From positions 18,167,124-18,231,123 of the forward strand of contig OX438741.1 in the NCBI GenBank assembly GCA_949316235.1: a stretch of DNA of 64,000 nt. The letters are read 5' to 3'. A program made the translations under genes and the position numbers. Positions 19,771 to 31,346 of the stretch are shown in pieces. The notes under the pieces are model-generated. The model did no database searches. It was given only the letters and a program-made list of their open reading frames with translations, and was not told the DNA's origin. The first letter of the stretch is position 1; each line of letters opens with the position of its first letter. The DNA is from Oegoconia quadripuncta. Lineage: Eukaryota > Arthropoda > Insecta > Lepidoptera > Autostichidae.

Positions 19771-20223
19771 TTTAAATGAAAACATTTCTTTTTTGCTTCT
19801 CCTCAAAATTTGCCTTTTGGCTTTTATGTAAAGTAAAAGCCAATTGCATGATTTGTGTCCAGTATTGGCCTTATATTATATAGGCTATTAATACATCTGG
19901 ATCGAATGTAGGCCTCGCTGATCTACTACGTCTCTATTTAAGGAGCCGGTATTTTAACGATAGACCCTTTCTTCAACGACAGATTTTGACGCTCTCAAAA
20001 CATTAGAATCAAAACACAATCAAGCAATTACGTGATTACCTCCCTTCATTAACTGGAGTGGATGGACGCTTTTCCTTACGATTTCCTACAGAGCCGTTGC
20101 TAGGCAACCGTGCCGTCTACTTTAGGGGCACTTCTACGGATCCATATTATTATCATCATAAAGTTAAGGGGCGATAGGCCGTCAGAGCTCCATCATGCTC
20201 CATCACGGTGGGTGTTACCATCA

Positions 20224-20515
20224 GCAGTAAGGATACATTTTTACCTTCCTATAATCTTAAAGGCCGTGATTTTTTGCACGTCGATAGAGTATCTGTCAAT
20301 GATAGAATAAAAATATTTTCTAACAAATCGGTAGCTTGCTTTAGAAATATCTAGTGAATTTCATTACGTCGGAGATGGAATTCCTCTATTTAAAAAAAAA
20401 TCGATTAATAACTTCTTTATATTTATGAAAAATTTTACCGAGGACAAATATCAGGACACATTAAACTATTTTTAGAAAATATAAAGTAACCATTGATAAT
20501 TTTTTTAGAAAATTG
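20224..20515 (+). repeat. Rep-1 copy
   Basis: GCAGTAAGGATACATTTTTA, CTTAAAGGCCGTGATTTTTT and AAATCGGTAGCTTGCTTTAG are followed by TTTACCGAGGACAAATATCA. It is similar to 16592-16920 with an internal deletion. Confidence 0.6.
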
Positions 20516-21626
20516 ATTGTTTTAGGAGATTTTAGCATCTTCTACACGCAATGAAGAACAAAAATTGCGTATTTTTCTGGACTATAAAAAGAAGTGCAGT
20601 ATATAGTACCTACCGAAGATTCCTTAATCAAAATATGTAGAACACAATAGATTTCCTTAAATTAGTGCAAACAAAATTTTTCCATATACCGGACTGGTCA
20701 AAGAAATTGTGCCGCTGAATAGTTTGGATTTCATAAATTACGAGTATAATAGCTTATAGATGGAATGTAAATTAAACCTCATCATCATCAGCCTTACACG
20801 TTCCTTCTGCTGGGGGAGTGAGGATATGGGTATAGATTACTAAATCTTACCACGTAAAGTGTAGGTGTTGCCATATACCTATGTATTGGGATGCAATAGC
20901 TGCATTTGTGTTTTACATTTTCCGTCTGGCTGGACATTCATCTAAATAAACAATATTAAAATCGCAGTAAGGAGATGTAGACTACACGATACTCAGTACT
21001 ATAATTTTACTAGCCTTGACAGGTGTTTGTTACCAATACTTTTTATTTATTAAGTGCTAGTGTACCTAAGTGCTACAGTGTGATTTAGATTCTAAAGGTA
21101 ACTAAACATTTGTAACCAATATTTGTAAATCTATTAAAATAAAGAAATAAATAAATATAGAAAGTTTTATGATAATTCTTGAATGAACCGTTTTCTTTGC
21201 CCCAGTGTAGGTTGCATTATTATTTCTGGCTCAGATTACCAATTATTTGGAAATGGGAATTGAAAATGCCTTTTTAATTTTCACTCAATTTAACATCAAT
21301 CTTCCAAGTTCCAAGGCTATACCTCGGCCCCCATCTGTCCGTTCGAACCCGCCGACTCTTTGCTCCACTTGTGAACTTGTGAATGACAAGAACACAGCTT
21401 CCGTTTTAACTATGCTGTAAAGTTGTTTTATATCTATCTATATATTGGTACGAATAATACAATTTTGTGACTCATATATCTGTGGACATTGACAGTGGCG
21501 TGCACAATGATTTGACACAGGATAGGCATGAGAAAAAATACAACTTCAAAATAATAATTACTCTTTTAGCTATATTCGCAACTGTTTAGAAAACGCCACT
21601 GGTCATTGACATACACATTACATACA
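20516..21626. other. No gene; small repeat traces
   Basis: There are no supported frames. A CATCATCATCAGCC tract with TTCCTTCTGCTGGGGGAG (20778-20820) looks like a LINE terminal fragment. CAGTGGCGTGCACAATGATT with GAGAAAAAATACAAC (21493-21555) recurs at 47243-47330. Confidence 0.4.
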
Positions 21627-21864
21627 TTTGGTTGGTGGTATGGCATTTTAAATGCCCGCCTGGCTACCACCATCTTATCTAAATCTGCCGCCAAGCAGCA
21701 ATGTTAATAGCATTGTTGTGTTCCGGTGGTCAAAGATAAAATAGCCAGTCCCCCAAATGTGTTGGGGTTTCCGGGTCAGTACGCTTCCACCTTCGACCTC
21801 ATCTTCACTTAACATCAGGTGTGATTGAGGTCAAGTACAAACCCGTTGTGCATAAGAAAAAAAC
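21627..21864 (+). mobile_element. SINE-A, head missing
   Basis: It begins in the body at TTTGGTTGGTGGTATGGC and ends at CCCGTTGTGCATAAGAAAAA, immediately before the left end of MITE-2. It is 5'-truncated. Confidence 0.75.
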
Positions 21865-21938
21865 ATAGGGTGAAATTTAATTCGCGTAATTTCTCTTTAC
21901 TGGGTCACCTTCTTTACTGGGTTACTTGGGTTACAAGG

Positions 21939-21984
21939 TTATTCGTAATCCGCAGTGGAGTCATCCACTGCGGATTACGAATAA
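21939..21984. repeat. Perfect 21-bp-arm hairpin inside MITE-2
   Basis: TTATTCGTAATCCGCAGTGG and one more A pair exactly with 21964-21984 across a GTCA loop. Copy 1 of MITE-2 has only a single arm-like word (AATTACGAATAAC), so the palindrome is specific to this copy. Confidence 0.75.
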
Positions 21985-22118
21985 TCTTTCACTACGAACC
22001 ATAGCCGTATTCAGTCGAAAATTGTTGGACTTCCATGCTAAAGGCGGTACAATGGTTTACTTTGTTTGGGAAATCGAAAATTTTTGATCGAATTCGACTA
22101 TGGTACCTTGGGGAAAGT

Positions 22119-22442
22119 GTTTTTTTTATGCACAACGGGTCGGTACTTGACCTCAATGACACCTGATGTTAAGTGAAGATGAGGTCGAAGGTGGAAGCGT
22201 ACTGACCCGGAAACCCCAACACATTTGGGGGACTGGCTTACTTATTTCTGACAGCCGGAACACAACAATGCTATTAACATTGCTGCTTGGTGGCAGATTT
22301 AGATAAGATGGTGGTAGCTAGTCAGGCGGACATTTAAACCACATTTACACCAGGGCATTTAACATGTACCCCGTTGGGGATCGAACCCGCGACCTCCGAA
22401 TCGTAAACCCAACGTTGTTTACATTGAGCCACGGAGGCAGTT
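22119..22442 (-). mobile_element. SINE-A, full length, nested in MITE-2
   Basis: The T-run and inverted tail ATGCACAACGGGT, body and head (ATTGAGCCACGGAGGCAG on the plus strand) are all present. The B-box is intact (GGGGATCGAACCCGCG on the plus strand). Confidence 0.85.
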
Positions 22443-22504
22443 AAGTTGCTTATAATCAAGAGTGGCGTCGCCAGGAATTACACGAATTCAAATTTACCCT
22501 GTAA

Positions 22505-23420
22505 TATAATCTTTCCTTATTCAGAACAAATCTCAGCGGATCATATTTTGAGATCAGCTGGCATGTTTCATTTCAACGTTTTTCGTTATATTTTTTACTG
22601 TGCATACTCCTCAAGTAGGGCACGAACATCGGGGTCATAGTTATCTTATCGTGAACCGTTGCCATAAAATAGTGGGCCGTTGCTACCCCCGCGCGACTCT
22701 ACTCCATTTGTTAACCTATTTGCGAGGATTTGTGGGAAAAAGTCATTTGTGGTTGTAACACGGCACAAGAGATTGTTTGTGGCTCGAATATGGTTAGGAT
22801 TAGAGGGATTAGGAAGGGTCAGATGATACATTAGGACAGTATCTAACGGATGTGGATGTATTCTTATTGTCTAAAAACCAATATAAGAAACAGTGTTTGG
22901 AAGTCCTGTCGGACATTGATGATACTTAAGTTTTAAATTAACTGGTTCGGATTGCTTTTCTGTCTTGTGTCTTGCTTGTCGTGGATAACGGAGCTGGTTA
23001 CACAATGACCTCCATTGTCTATATATAAGATTATAAAACATAATTGTATTGTGTAGCTGTTAGTTGTCCTGAATAAAATAAAATAAAATAAAATGAATAA
23101 ACACACCGTAGGTCAAATTAAGTTGCCCAATACCTACACCGTTTTTGTCTATTTTTATTTGTAAATCATTTATTATTAAGTTTGGCATCGTCTTGATTTT
23201 TACCTATAGTAGATTGTTTTATGATTAGTATTTAATAGTAACTTTCCACCCAATTATTTTATAAGAATTGTAATAAAAAATGAGAATCTGTAATTGGCAT
23301 AACTTCGGATTACAGATTTTGTGTAATAGTTTATATAATGATGCTGTTGATTCTGTATTATTCAAAACACAAGAATAAAATAAAATAATTCAAAACATAG
23401 AATTTACTTTCTGGAAAATT
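22505..23420. other. No gene; AT-rich spacer
   Basis: There is no supported frame. A simple AATAAAAT-like run lies at about 23070-23095. Confidence 0.4.
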
Positions 23421-23424
23421 TACA

Positions 23425-23560
23425 AATACAAATACACTTTATTGCACAACAGAAAAGAAAATACCGTTTCAGAAAGGTGGTAAGAACAGAATGTACAAAT
23501 TTGGCGACCTTATCACTAAAAGCGATCTCTTCCAGACAACGTTTGGGTATAAGGACAGTA
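23425..23560 (-). mobile_element. CR1-like LINE 3' end fragment
   Basis: CTTTATTGCACAACAGAAAA and TTATCACTAAAAGCGATCTC followed by TCCAGACAACG is the inverse of the LINE 3' UTR seen at 43190-43320 (GAAGAGATCGCTTTTAGTGA). The clade is from memory. Confidence 0.5.
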
Positions 23561-23644
23561 CATTTGAAATAGGTAGGTTTATAATAATAAATTTACCAAA
23601 TTATATAAACGATAAACAATTGAATATTTGATGAAAATGTATGA

Positions 23645-23871
23645 TACCATTATACACTATACCAAATGGTCGCGGGTTCAAATCCCGCATGGGGCATATG
23701 TTTGTATGATGAATACGGACATGTGTACCCGAGTTATGGATGTTTTCATTTATAATATGTATTTATTTCCAAAAAAAAAATTGTATTTATGTAGTATATC
23801 AACCATCTGGTATCCACAATACAAGCCTAAAGTTGCTTAAAAACTAGATGGCATTGTGCGCATGTCCAAGG
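23645..23871 (+). mobile_element. SINE-B copy with damaged head
   Basis: CTATACCAAATGGTCGCGGG and TTCAAATCCCGCATGGGG are followed by GGCATATGTTTGTATGATG. The body ends CTAGATGGCATTGTGCGC. The A-box part is lost. Confidence 0.7.
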
Positions 23872-24164
23872 ATATACATATATATGAAGAGTTGAGAAGT
23901 GAATAAATGATACATACTTTTACTTGCTATCGCTAAAAACGTTGTTACCTATCTATATACCTATGTTATATGCATCATCATCAGCACACACTAGTTCCCT
24001 ACTCTTATCTTCTAAGACACATCACAGATCCTTTCTGACTGTCGCATTCAGTCGCTTTCATCAGCCCTATGCGTAATCGTCGCTCCATTCTTCAGCCTAA
24101 TTGCGGTTTCCATTCGTAACCCCGCTTGCTCCAGCGATTATCGCACTCAAAGAACAGATTAGAT

Positions 24165-25254
24165 ACCACAGCTAAAATTGGGTACTGTTAGCTAAAAATC
24201 TTCCAAACTATACGGATAGGCAAGAGATTAGCAACTACAGGAAAAAGTTTTTAGCTGGGCGAAATTAGCAGGGCTAGCTAATTAAATTAAACCTAATAAC
24301 GAAAGTACCTTAGCAATCCGACTAATTTATTTTGGCCAGTTTTAGCAACTGTAGCAAATTTTTGAGACTTTTTTTAGCAATTTTTGGTATTTATTTAGTG
24401 ATGATATGTAAAGTTTCATCACTGCCAACTAATATTTTAAGTACTAGACCTATGAAATTAGCAGCAATGGCTAAGGGATGTTAGCCGTCTTAAACAAAAA
24501 GTATTTATTTCGCAGTAATAATTAACTTTTATTTGTTGTAGCAGTTAATTTATTAGCATAAGCAACCAATTATTTAAGTACTAGACCCAAGAAATAAGCA
24601 GCTGTGGCTCTGTAATCTTAGCTGTCTTAACTAAAGAAGTCATCAAGTTTCGCAATAATGATTAACTTTTCCTCGTTGCAGCAGTTAAATCCTTTAGCAC
24701 AAGCAACTAATCATTTATAAACTAGACCTATGAAATTAGCAGCAATGGCTAAGGATTCTTAGCCATCAAATATCGAATGCTCAATATCGAACTCACTGAC
24801 AACGAATCCTTTCGGTACCAAATCAAAAAAATTAGCTACCGATGATAAGTAAGTTAGTAGTTTCAGTCAATATTTATCAAATTTATCGACCGGTGGTGGA
24901 GTACGTTAGTTGGTTTAGCCAATATTTAGCAATACTTAGTAGTGACAGGTAACAGTGTTCGTTATAGAGCTGCACCGCTAATACCTTTGAGTTGTGATAA
25001 CTAATCAGTTAGGTACAACAACAGAGAAAATTAGGAATAGTTTGTAAAGTTTTAGCTACTTCAACGAATATTTTATCAATTTTAGTCGTTACTAACAAGT
25101 TACTTTGATGTGGAATTGGATATTATTTAGAACTAACATCTAAATCAATTACCACCGACTGTTAAATTACTTTGCTTAAGCATCCGATATTAATGGTTCA
25201 CTGAGCTAAATAAGTAGCTATACCTGAAGAGCTTCTTGGACATAGCTGCTAATG
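24165..25254 (+). repeat. Degenerate TTAGC-rich satellite flank
   Basis: Words such as CTTTAGCA, TTAGCAA, TTAGCTGT and CTAGACCTATGAAATTAGCA recur irregularly, for example at 24443 and 24723. The stretch from TAAGTACTAGACCTATGAAATTAG repeats roughly every 130 nt. It grades into the regular 108-nt array to its right. Confidence 0.55.
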
Positions 25255-26690
25255 TTTGTAACTTTTTTTCAATATTACAGCCTCTTGTTAGGTACGTTAA
25301 ACAAGTTTATTTGCCACCTCAGGGAAATGTTTTCGTAGTAGTTAACAATGTTTTAGCTGTGATCTATAACGATATCAGCAACTGTAAGTAACTTTTTTAC
25401 CTACGAAAGCATTGTTTCTTTGCTACTTTAGGGAAGTGATTTCGTTGCACTTAACAGATCTTAGTTGTGATCAATAACAATATTCGCAAATGTAAGTAAC
25501 CCTTTTAGGTACCACAGCCAGTTTCTATGCTAACTTAGGGAAGTGTTTTCGTAGCACTTAACAGTATCTTAGTTGTGATCAATAACGATATTAGCAAGTG
25601 TAAGTAACCCTTTTAGGTAACACAGTCAGTTTCTGTGCTACCTCAGGGAAGTGATTTCGATGCACTGAACAGTATCTTAGTTGTGATCAATAACGATTTT
25701 AGCAAATGTAAGGAACCCTTTTAGGTACCACTGCCAGATTCTTTGCTACCTCAGGGAAGTGATTTCGATGCACTGTACAGTATCTTAGTTGTGATCAATA
25801 ACAATGTTAGCAAATGTGAGTAACCCTTTTAGGTAACACAGCCAGTTTCTTTGCTACCTCAGGGAAGTGATTTCGATGCACTGAACAGTATCTTAGTTGT
25901 GATCAATAACGATATTAGCAAATGTAAGGAACCCTTTTAGGTACCACTGCCAGATTCTTTGCTACCTCAAGGAAGTGATTTCGATGTACTGTACAGTATC
26001 TTAGTTGTGATCAATAACAATGTTAGCAAATGTGAGTAACTTTTTTAGGTAACACAGCCAGTTTCTTTGCTACCTTAGGGAAGTAATTTCGTTGCACTGA
26101 ACAGTATCTTAGCTGTGATCAATAACGATTTAGCAAAAGTAAGTAACCCTTTTAGGTACCACTGAGAGTTTCTTTGCTATCTTAGGGAAGTATTTTCGTA
26201 GCACTTAACAGTAGCTTAGTTATAATCAATAACGATACTAGCAAATGTAACAACTCTTTTAGCTACCACAGTTGAGTTTCTTTGCTACCTTAGGGAACTG
26301 ATTTCGTTGCACTGAACAGTATCTTGGTTGTGATCAATAACATATTAGCAAATGTAAGTAACCTTTTTAACTACCACAGCTAGTTTCTTAACTGTCTTAG
26401 AGAAGTGTTCTCGTAGCACTTAACAGTAGCTTAGTTGTGATCAATAACGAAATTAGCAAATATATGTAACTCTCTTGGTTACAACAACCAGTTTTATGAG
26501 CTATATTAAACAAGTTGATTTACTACCTCAGGAAAGCGTTTTCGTAGAACTCAACAATAGCTTAATTCTGATCAATAATAATATTAGCTAATTTAATTAA
26601 CTGTACAGCCCGCTTTATTAGGTATATAACAAGTTAATTTGCTACATTGGAGAAGCGTTTTTTGTAGCACTTAGCAGTAGTTGTGAGTAG
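25255..26690 (+). repeat. 108-nt tandem array, about 13 units
   Basis: The marker GATCAATAAC recurs at 25469, 25577, 25685, 25793, 25901, 26009, 26117 and onward, almost exactly every 108 nt. Units share TTAGCAAATGTAAGTAACCC, TTTTAGGTACCAC, TTTCTTTGCTACCTTAGGG and CACTTAACAGTATCTTAG. Period fidelity is high in the middle and decays at both ends. It is non-coding. Neighbouring units differ by scattered substitutions, and some units alternate two variants. Confidence 0.85.
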
Positions 26691-26759
26691 AGATTTATTT
26701 ATTAAAGTTTTATTGTATTATAATGTTCATATTGACATACAAACAATAAAATATGTTTG

Positions 26760-27340
26760 ACCAATAAATGTCCAATCACAACTTAAGTACTATGAAGTGC
26801 TACGAAAACGTTTCCCTCAGTCAACTTGTTGAATATATACCTAATAAATAAAGCAGGCTGTGGTGAATAGACTTACTTATATTTGCTAATATCAATATTG
26901 ATCATACATAGCTACTGTAAAGTGCCATGAAAACGCTGTTTTAAGGTAGCAAATTAACTAGTTTAATATTACTAATAAAGAGAACTGTGGCAGTGAAAAG
27001 AATATTTGGTAATTTATTTCATAATTATTGATCGCAACTAAACTATTGGTTGGTGCTATGAAACAATTCTTTATAGCCGGATTTATATTGTTGGGAACTA
27101 AGTGATGCTTTGAAACTAATTCAACATCACTTTTGCAATGTATATTTGGCCTGGTGCTAAAACAAACTGTGGTAGCGAAAAGAGTAATACACTAACATGT
27201 GCCAATGTCGGTATTAGTCACAAGTAAGCTTATGCTAAATTGCTACAAATTGACTTCCCCAAGGTAGGACATTAACATTAACATGTTTAACATTCCTAGT
27301 AAATGATATAAATTTTAACTTAACTATTAACATACTGTTA
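26760..27340 (-). repeat. Inverted, diverged units of the 108-nt satellite
   Basis: AAGTGCTACGAAAACGTTTC and CCTCAGTCAACTTGTTGAAT, then GCCATGAAAACGCTG with TTAAGGTAGCAAATTAACTA, are reverse complements of array units at 26510-26690. The array therefore changes orientation near 26700-26760. It ends just before the C-terminal exon of the SAM-domain gene. Confidence 0.65.
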
Positions 27341-27386
27341 AGAGCCACTTGAAGTTATTTAGAATATGAAACAATATACATACTAA

Positions 27387-27608
27387 TCAAGACTTTATTA
27401 AAACGCAATCCAGGGCGTGAAATATTTTAAAATATGTAACGAAAGCCTTTAACGGATTGTCAAAGTTGTACAACACGTCGTTTATAACGATGGAGCAGCT
27501 CTTTATAGCGTCTTCATCCGGTGATACCGCAACCAGTAGAGGTCCGTAGTTCAGGCCGAATTCTAAGAACTTTTTCTTATTTATTTCTGTTTGAATCTCC
27601 GAAAAGTC
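27387..27608 (-). CDS. C-terminal exon of the SAM-domain gene
   Basis: On the minus strand an acceptor (AATAATTTTCAG) opens 73 codons and a TGA. The peptide starts DFSEIQTEINKKKFLEFGLN and contains YGPLLVAVSPDEDAIKSCSI, then NPLKAFVTYFKIFHALDC. A hydrophobic helix-like end of this kind fits the C-terminal region I remember from SAMD3-like proteins, where a tryptophan/phenylalanine-rich tail usually follows. That tail is absent here, so the stop may be premature. The frame is fully open and biased unlike the AT-rich surroundings. It is the last of five exon-like blocks in order on this strand. Confidence 0.6.
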   Translation of the reverse strand, partial: DFSEIQTEINKKKFLEFGLNYGPLLVAVSPDEDAIKSCSIVINDVLYNFDNPLKAFVTYFKIFHALDCVLIKS

Positions 27609-27949
27609 CTGAAAATTATTACTTTAAATAGACATTGAAGCCGAAATAAAAGTGTCAAAACTCAGAAGACAATACATAACTTTTCATCTATCTCTATTGC
27701 TCTCATTTTCATATATTAGAAGCCTAGTTATAATAAAGTGTTGATATTCTCGAAAGTATTGCATATTACATTATATGTTATGTCAAATATTCGCATAGGC
27801 AAGGAGTAGAAAACACCTTAAGCCAAATTTCATACAAATCAGTTAGGTTGAGGAGCTATGAGTTTGTATGATTTTTTTTTATTTATTAATTTGAAAGACA
27901 AACAGTTGCTTTAATTTAATTTTAAAGAGTTAATTTAGCTTAGTTCAAG

Positions 27950-28035
27950 TAGTGACAGCTCGTGGTTGGGGGAATGACTAAACGTCTCGCATTAACGAGA
28001 TCAACGGTTCGATTCTAAATGCAAAGCACGAGTTT
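27950..28035 (+). repeat. tRNA-like SINE head remnant
   Basis: AGCTCGTGGTTGGGGGAATG and ACGTCTCGCATTAACGAGAT are followed by a B-box-like GGTTCGATTC. The cloverleaf is imperfect and there is no tRNA-like end, so it is more likely a SINE head than a tRNA gene. Confidence 0.4.
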
Positions 28036-28754
28036 TTCGTTTTTGAAATCTTAAGTACATAAGTACGTATTTGTCACTGACTGTTGTGTCTTGAGCACGT
28101 CAACTTCCCTGTCTAAGAACATGCTATTTAATACTTAAAATTGATAAGAGTTAGATCAGTAAATGGTTAAAGTGACATAAATCTGAATAAGCTCGCAATT
28201 GTCGCACAGCAACAGCTGAATAGCTTAGTTTCAGCCATATTCTGCGCTTATTGATAGACGTAGAATGTTCTAAGGTAGGTACTTCCTTTGACATACCTAT
28301 TGTATTAATCCATCTCGTGACTCCATTTTGGATGGCCGCCATTGCTTATTTTTGTACGTTACAATATTTTTGACACCAAATAGGGATGACAGTGATCTCA
28401 AAATGTTAACTTTTTTCCATCTGTAAATAAATATAAATACTTTATAGATAACAAAAGACTCCAATTTAAAATTTCAGTAAGAACTATCATTTGTTAATAC
28501 AATCTCGCCAAATCTTGTACTGATGAAAGGAGGAAAACGACTACAAACAAATGATATAATGGTTTTTTAAAAGAAACCATATCTTAATTACGGTTCGGAA
28601 TTCAGAGGCACGAATTTTAAAGTAGGTACAAAAAGTGTCAGTATCACTGCTAAGTTGTAACATGGATACGCTGATGTTAAATAAAGGTTAAAAAATTAAG
28701 TAGAGATTAAATATGTAACTACCTGCTGTAAAGCAATCATTAATCCCATTATTA

Positions 28755-28837
28755 TTAATGTTTTATTTTACTAGTAATAAAAGCCGCCACAGTAGGCCAT
28801 TCAATATAGAGCTGCATATTGTGAAGTCGATTTCGAG
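28755..28837 (-). pseudogene. Broken middle exon of the SAM-domain gene
   Basis: After an acceptor (TTATTTCCGCAG) the minus strand reads LEIDF in one frame. A +1/-1 shift then gives HNMQLYIEWPTVAAFITSKI in another. The two pieces together resemble the EIDF...LYxxWP stretch that I recall from SAMD3-like proteins. The frameshift makes the exon non-functional as it stands. Confidence 0.45.
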
Positions 28838-28911
28838 CTGCGGAAATAATAAGTGTTAGTAAAATTTCGTTGTTGTTCATAGATAATTATTACCATCAAA
28901 GTAAAACATTA

Positions 28912-29182
28912 TTGATGTCTCTTCTGTTGTACGCAAAATAAACTAAAACCAATTTTAAATTGATACTGTTCCTTTCTCTTTTGAACAATATGATGCGACA
29001 GCAAGACTCCAAGACAGGTTTTAATTTAATTTGTTTGCAACACAATCGATATTAATGGTGTCCATTCTGTTGTATACAAAATAAACCAAACTAAAACCAG
29101 TTTTGGAGTAGTGCTGTTCTAGGAAGAAAGGGACAGTACTACTTTAAAACTGGTTTTAGATTAAAACAACAAAATCGACATC
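28912..29182. mobile_element. Two diverged MITE-3 copies in tandem
   Basis: 28912-29054 and 29055-29182 each start TTGATGTC/TGGTGTC and contain AAACTAAAACCAxTTTT. Each ends in the complementary ATCGAyATTA/ATCGACATCA. Both fold into long hairpins and match the better preserved copy at 63294-63450. They lie in the SAM-gene intron. Confidence 0.6.
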
Positions 29183-29357
29183 ATTAGCTGATAATTATGG
29201 TGTTTAATCAAAAACAAATACTTCACCACGACAATTGAAATGTTACTAATAATGGAGAACTTGTCAGTAAACCGTGGTTTCTGGGATTATTGTTTAAGAA
29301 GTTTAATTGCATCATACTTTAGAATATGCTTAAAAATAATTAAAAAAAAATTTCTAC

Positions 29358-29537
29358 CAGTCTGTAACCATCAAGCCTTTTGAGTGCAGCAAACTCCTTC
29401 ATGTCTTAATGAATTTGCATGTTGTTTTTCATGAAATTATAAAGTCTTGCTGAAGTACTATTATGCCAATTTTCTTTCACGTGATCAACTGTATCAATTA
29501 TTTTTCATCCAGAGTAAAACATCTTCTTGCTCTTCGT
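29358..29537 (-). pseudogene. Broken middle exon of the SAM-domain gene
   Basis: After CATATTTCAG the minus strand encodes DEEQEDVLLWMKNN and then a stop. In another frame it encodes VKENWHNSTSARLYNFMKNN, then a stop, then DMKEFAALKRLDGYRLV before a weak GTAGAA donor. The order and spacing fit a SAMD3-like middle domain. At least two disabling changes are visible. Confidence 0.5.
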
Positions 29538-29666
29538 CTGAAATATGTGTTTAAATGTGAATTCAGAATTTTGAAATCTTTAATTAGGGTTCCTTAACAA
29601 AGTCACTCTGTTAAGTCTGTCTGTTTATTTTACTTTTTTATCATTTATTTGTGAGATTTTATAACA

Positions 29667-29830
29667 TATGAATTTGTTAAATGTTGAATCAATATTTAAT
29701 TATAACATTTTTACTACAGTTGTGGTGCATATACATACCAGGGATATTATTGAAAATGACATTAATTTGTTACATGTTCAATCAATATTTAATTATAAGA
29801 TTTATACTACAGTTATGGTGCACACATACC
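29667..29830 (+). repeat. ~94-nt tandem duplication
   Basis: AATCAATATTTAATTATAAC, ACTACAGTTGTGGTGCATA and a second, slightly diverged round (CAATCAATATTTAATTATAA, CTACAGTTATGGTGCACAC) lie head to tail. It is non-coding. Confidence 0.6.
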
Positions 29831-30060
29831 CTGTTGGGGGGCGGTCACGCTAATGTTTCAACGTGAAAACTAAAACTTAGGTTTCGTGTTTTATTTTTTG
29901 ATTCAATAAGTAACAAGCTCTATAGAAAGATGTGAACATTCATGGGATAGCACTAGAACCAAGGGACTGTTAGAGGTGTTATAGAGAACTATCAGGTGGG
30001 CCTCTGTTCAGCAGTGGATTTCTGCAGCTTGAAGGAGGTAAACATATTAGCATGTGTTGT

Positions 30061-30480
30061 ATTAACTAGGGCGAATTCAGAATACATAGCAAAGATTATT
30101 ACTTGATAGACCTAAATTAATTAGAAGTAGTTGCACCACAAGTCTTAGCAGATACAAATAAGTTAGATTGGGCATGCTAAAAAAATATTATATTTTCTTC
30201 TATTTTTTTTATGAAAAACAACACTTTTATAGGAAACTAACTTGAACTATTATATTTTAAATTGACAATGATGAAATGAATAGGCCGTCAAATGCCAACT
30301 GAAACTATCAATCATTAAAATCAAAATATATACAAATGGATGTTATTGGCAGGAATTAAGTTTTTTTAACATACCCATTGTAATGTATAAACAAGGTTTT
30401 TTTTATGAAACATCTAAGATAATAGCGAAATCAACTCAGGCAAATTAAAAACCTTGAAAGAAATGTTGTGCTCGGAGGTA
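30061..30480 (+). repeat. Diverged units of the 181-nt satellite inside the SAM-gene intron
   Basis: AGCAAAGATTATTACTTGAT, GTCTTAGCAGATACAAATAA, TGTATAAACAAGG and AGCGAAATCAACTCAGGCAA line up with the array at 35237-37800, about 5 kb away. About two units are recognisable. Confidence 0.6.
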
Positions 30481-30580
30481 TAAATATTTACACAACAAAC
30501 ATATTGTAGATATTTGTGCAATTAGGATTAAATAGCCAATATAATTAGCCAAACATTTTTCTAAATTTTAATTCTCTTAC

Positions 30581-30728
30581 CTGGTGCCCTGGGTACCTGG
30601 GTTTAAGAACTTGCTCTTAAATTTTTCTAAATGCTCCATGAAGGTTAATCGTTCGCCAATTTTTGGGAAAATTTTCTCCAATGAATATTCAGTAAGCAAG
30701 GATAGATGACTCTTCTCCATTCCTTCTT
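30581..30728 (-). CDS. SAM-domain exon 2
   Basis: A 148-nt exon lies between a good acceptor (TTTATTTTTGCAG) and donor (ACCAG|GTAAGA). It encodes EGMEKSHLSLLTEYSLEKIF, then PKIGERLTFMEHLEKFKSKF. The I/L-x-x-IG-x-R-x-x-F signature is the C-terminal half of a sterile alpha motif, a helical protein-protein or RNA-binding module. It joins in phase to the exon at 31347-31404 (split codon G+AA = Glu). The donor leaves phase 2, which matches none of the broken downstream exons directly, so an intermediate exon is missing or lost. Confidence 0.65.
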
Positions 30729-31346
30729 CTGCAAAAATAAACCAACCATAACAGTAAGAAATAAGTAAATATCTTGCATGACGTCATTATTTTTCTTGTA
30801 AATTCATTAGGTAGGTAAGAGTAGTTTGCCCCTCAACATGTCACGTTGATCTCATAAATTGGCGCATTGTGGTATCTGAAGAGGTCTCCTTACCTTTTTT
30901 GGAAAATACAGTCATACTCTGGCTTTTACCGACTAAAGTGGTAAACACTATAAATTGGTCATCGATGTTAGCCCGTTAATACTCAATACATATAAACCTG
31001 AATTTTATCAATGCTCACCTCAGGCACTTCGCTACAATATAAGGAGTTGAGCAACGAAAACAATAAACATGTAGGAATTACTCCGTGCTAGTCCATTAAA
31101 TTGAGGGCGGAAAGTAGAGAGACGTGGTCATTACTCCACCGACAAGAGCATAGCTCTTAAATTGAAGAATAAGAAGTCCATGCAAGTCCTTGGGCATTGT
31201 AGTTATATGTATACCTCACACGAACTCACGCCCCATTTTTTCCTTTACCGGGTTGCGCCTGCGCTAGGTAGGCTCCATTATTACGTCTCAGTTTCACTTG
31301 GTACCTTTTGTAAGTATTTTTTGCGACGAATCATGTAGGTACTTAC

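Larger units (their letters stand above)
21867..22501. mobile_element. MITE-2 copy 2 with a nested inverted SINE-A
   Basis: The left terminus AGGGTGAAATTTAATTCGCG pairs with the right terminus ATTCAAATTTACCCT. Interior words ACTGTTGGACTTCC-like and TCGAATTCGACTATGGTACC match copy 1. A full SINE-A lies inside on the minus strand (22119-22442). Confidence 0.7.
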
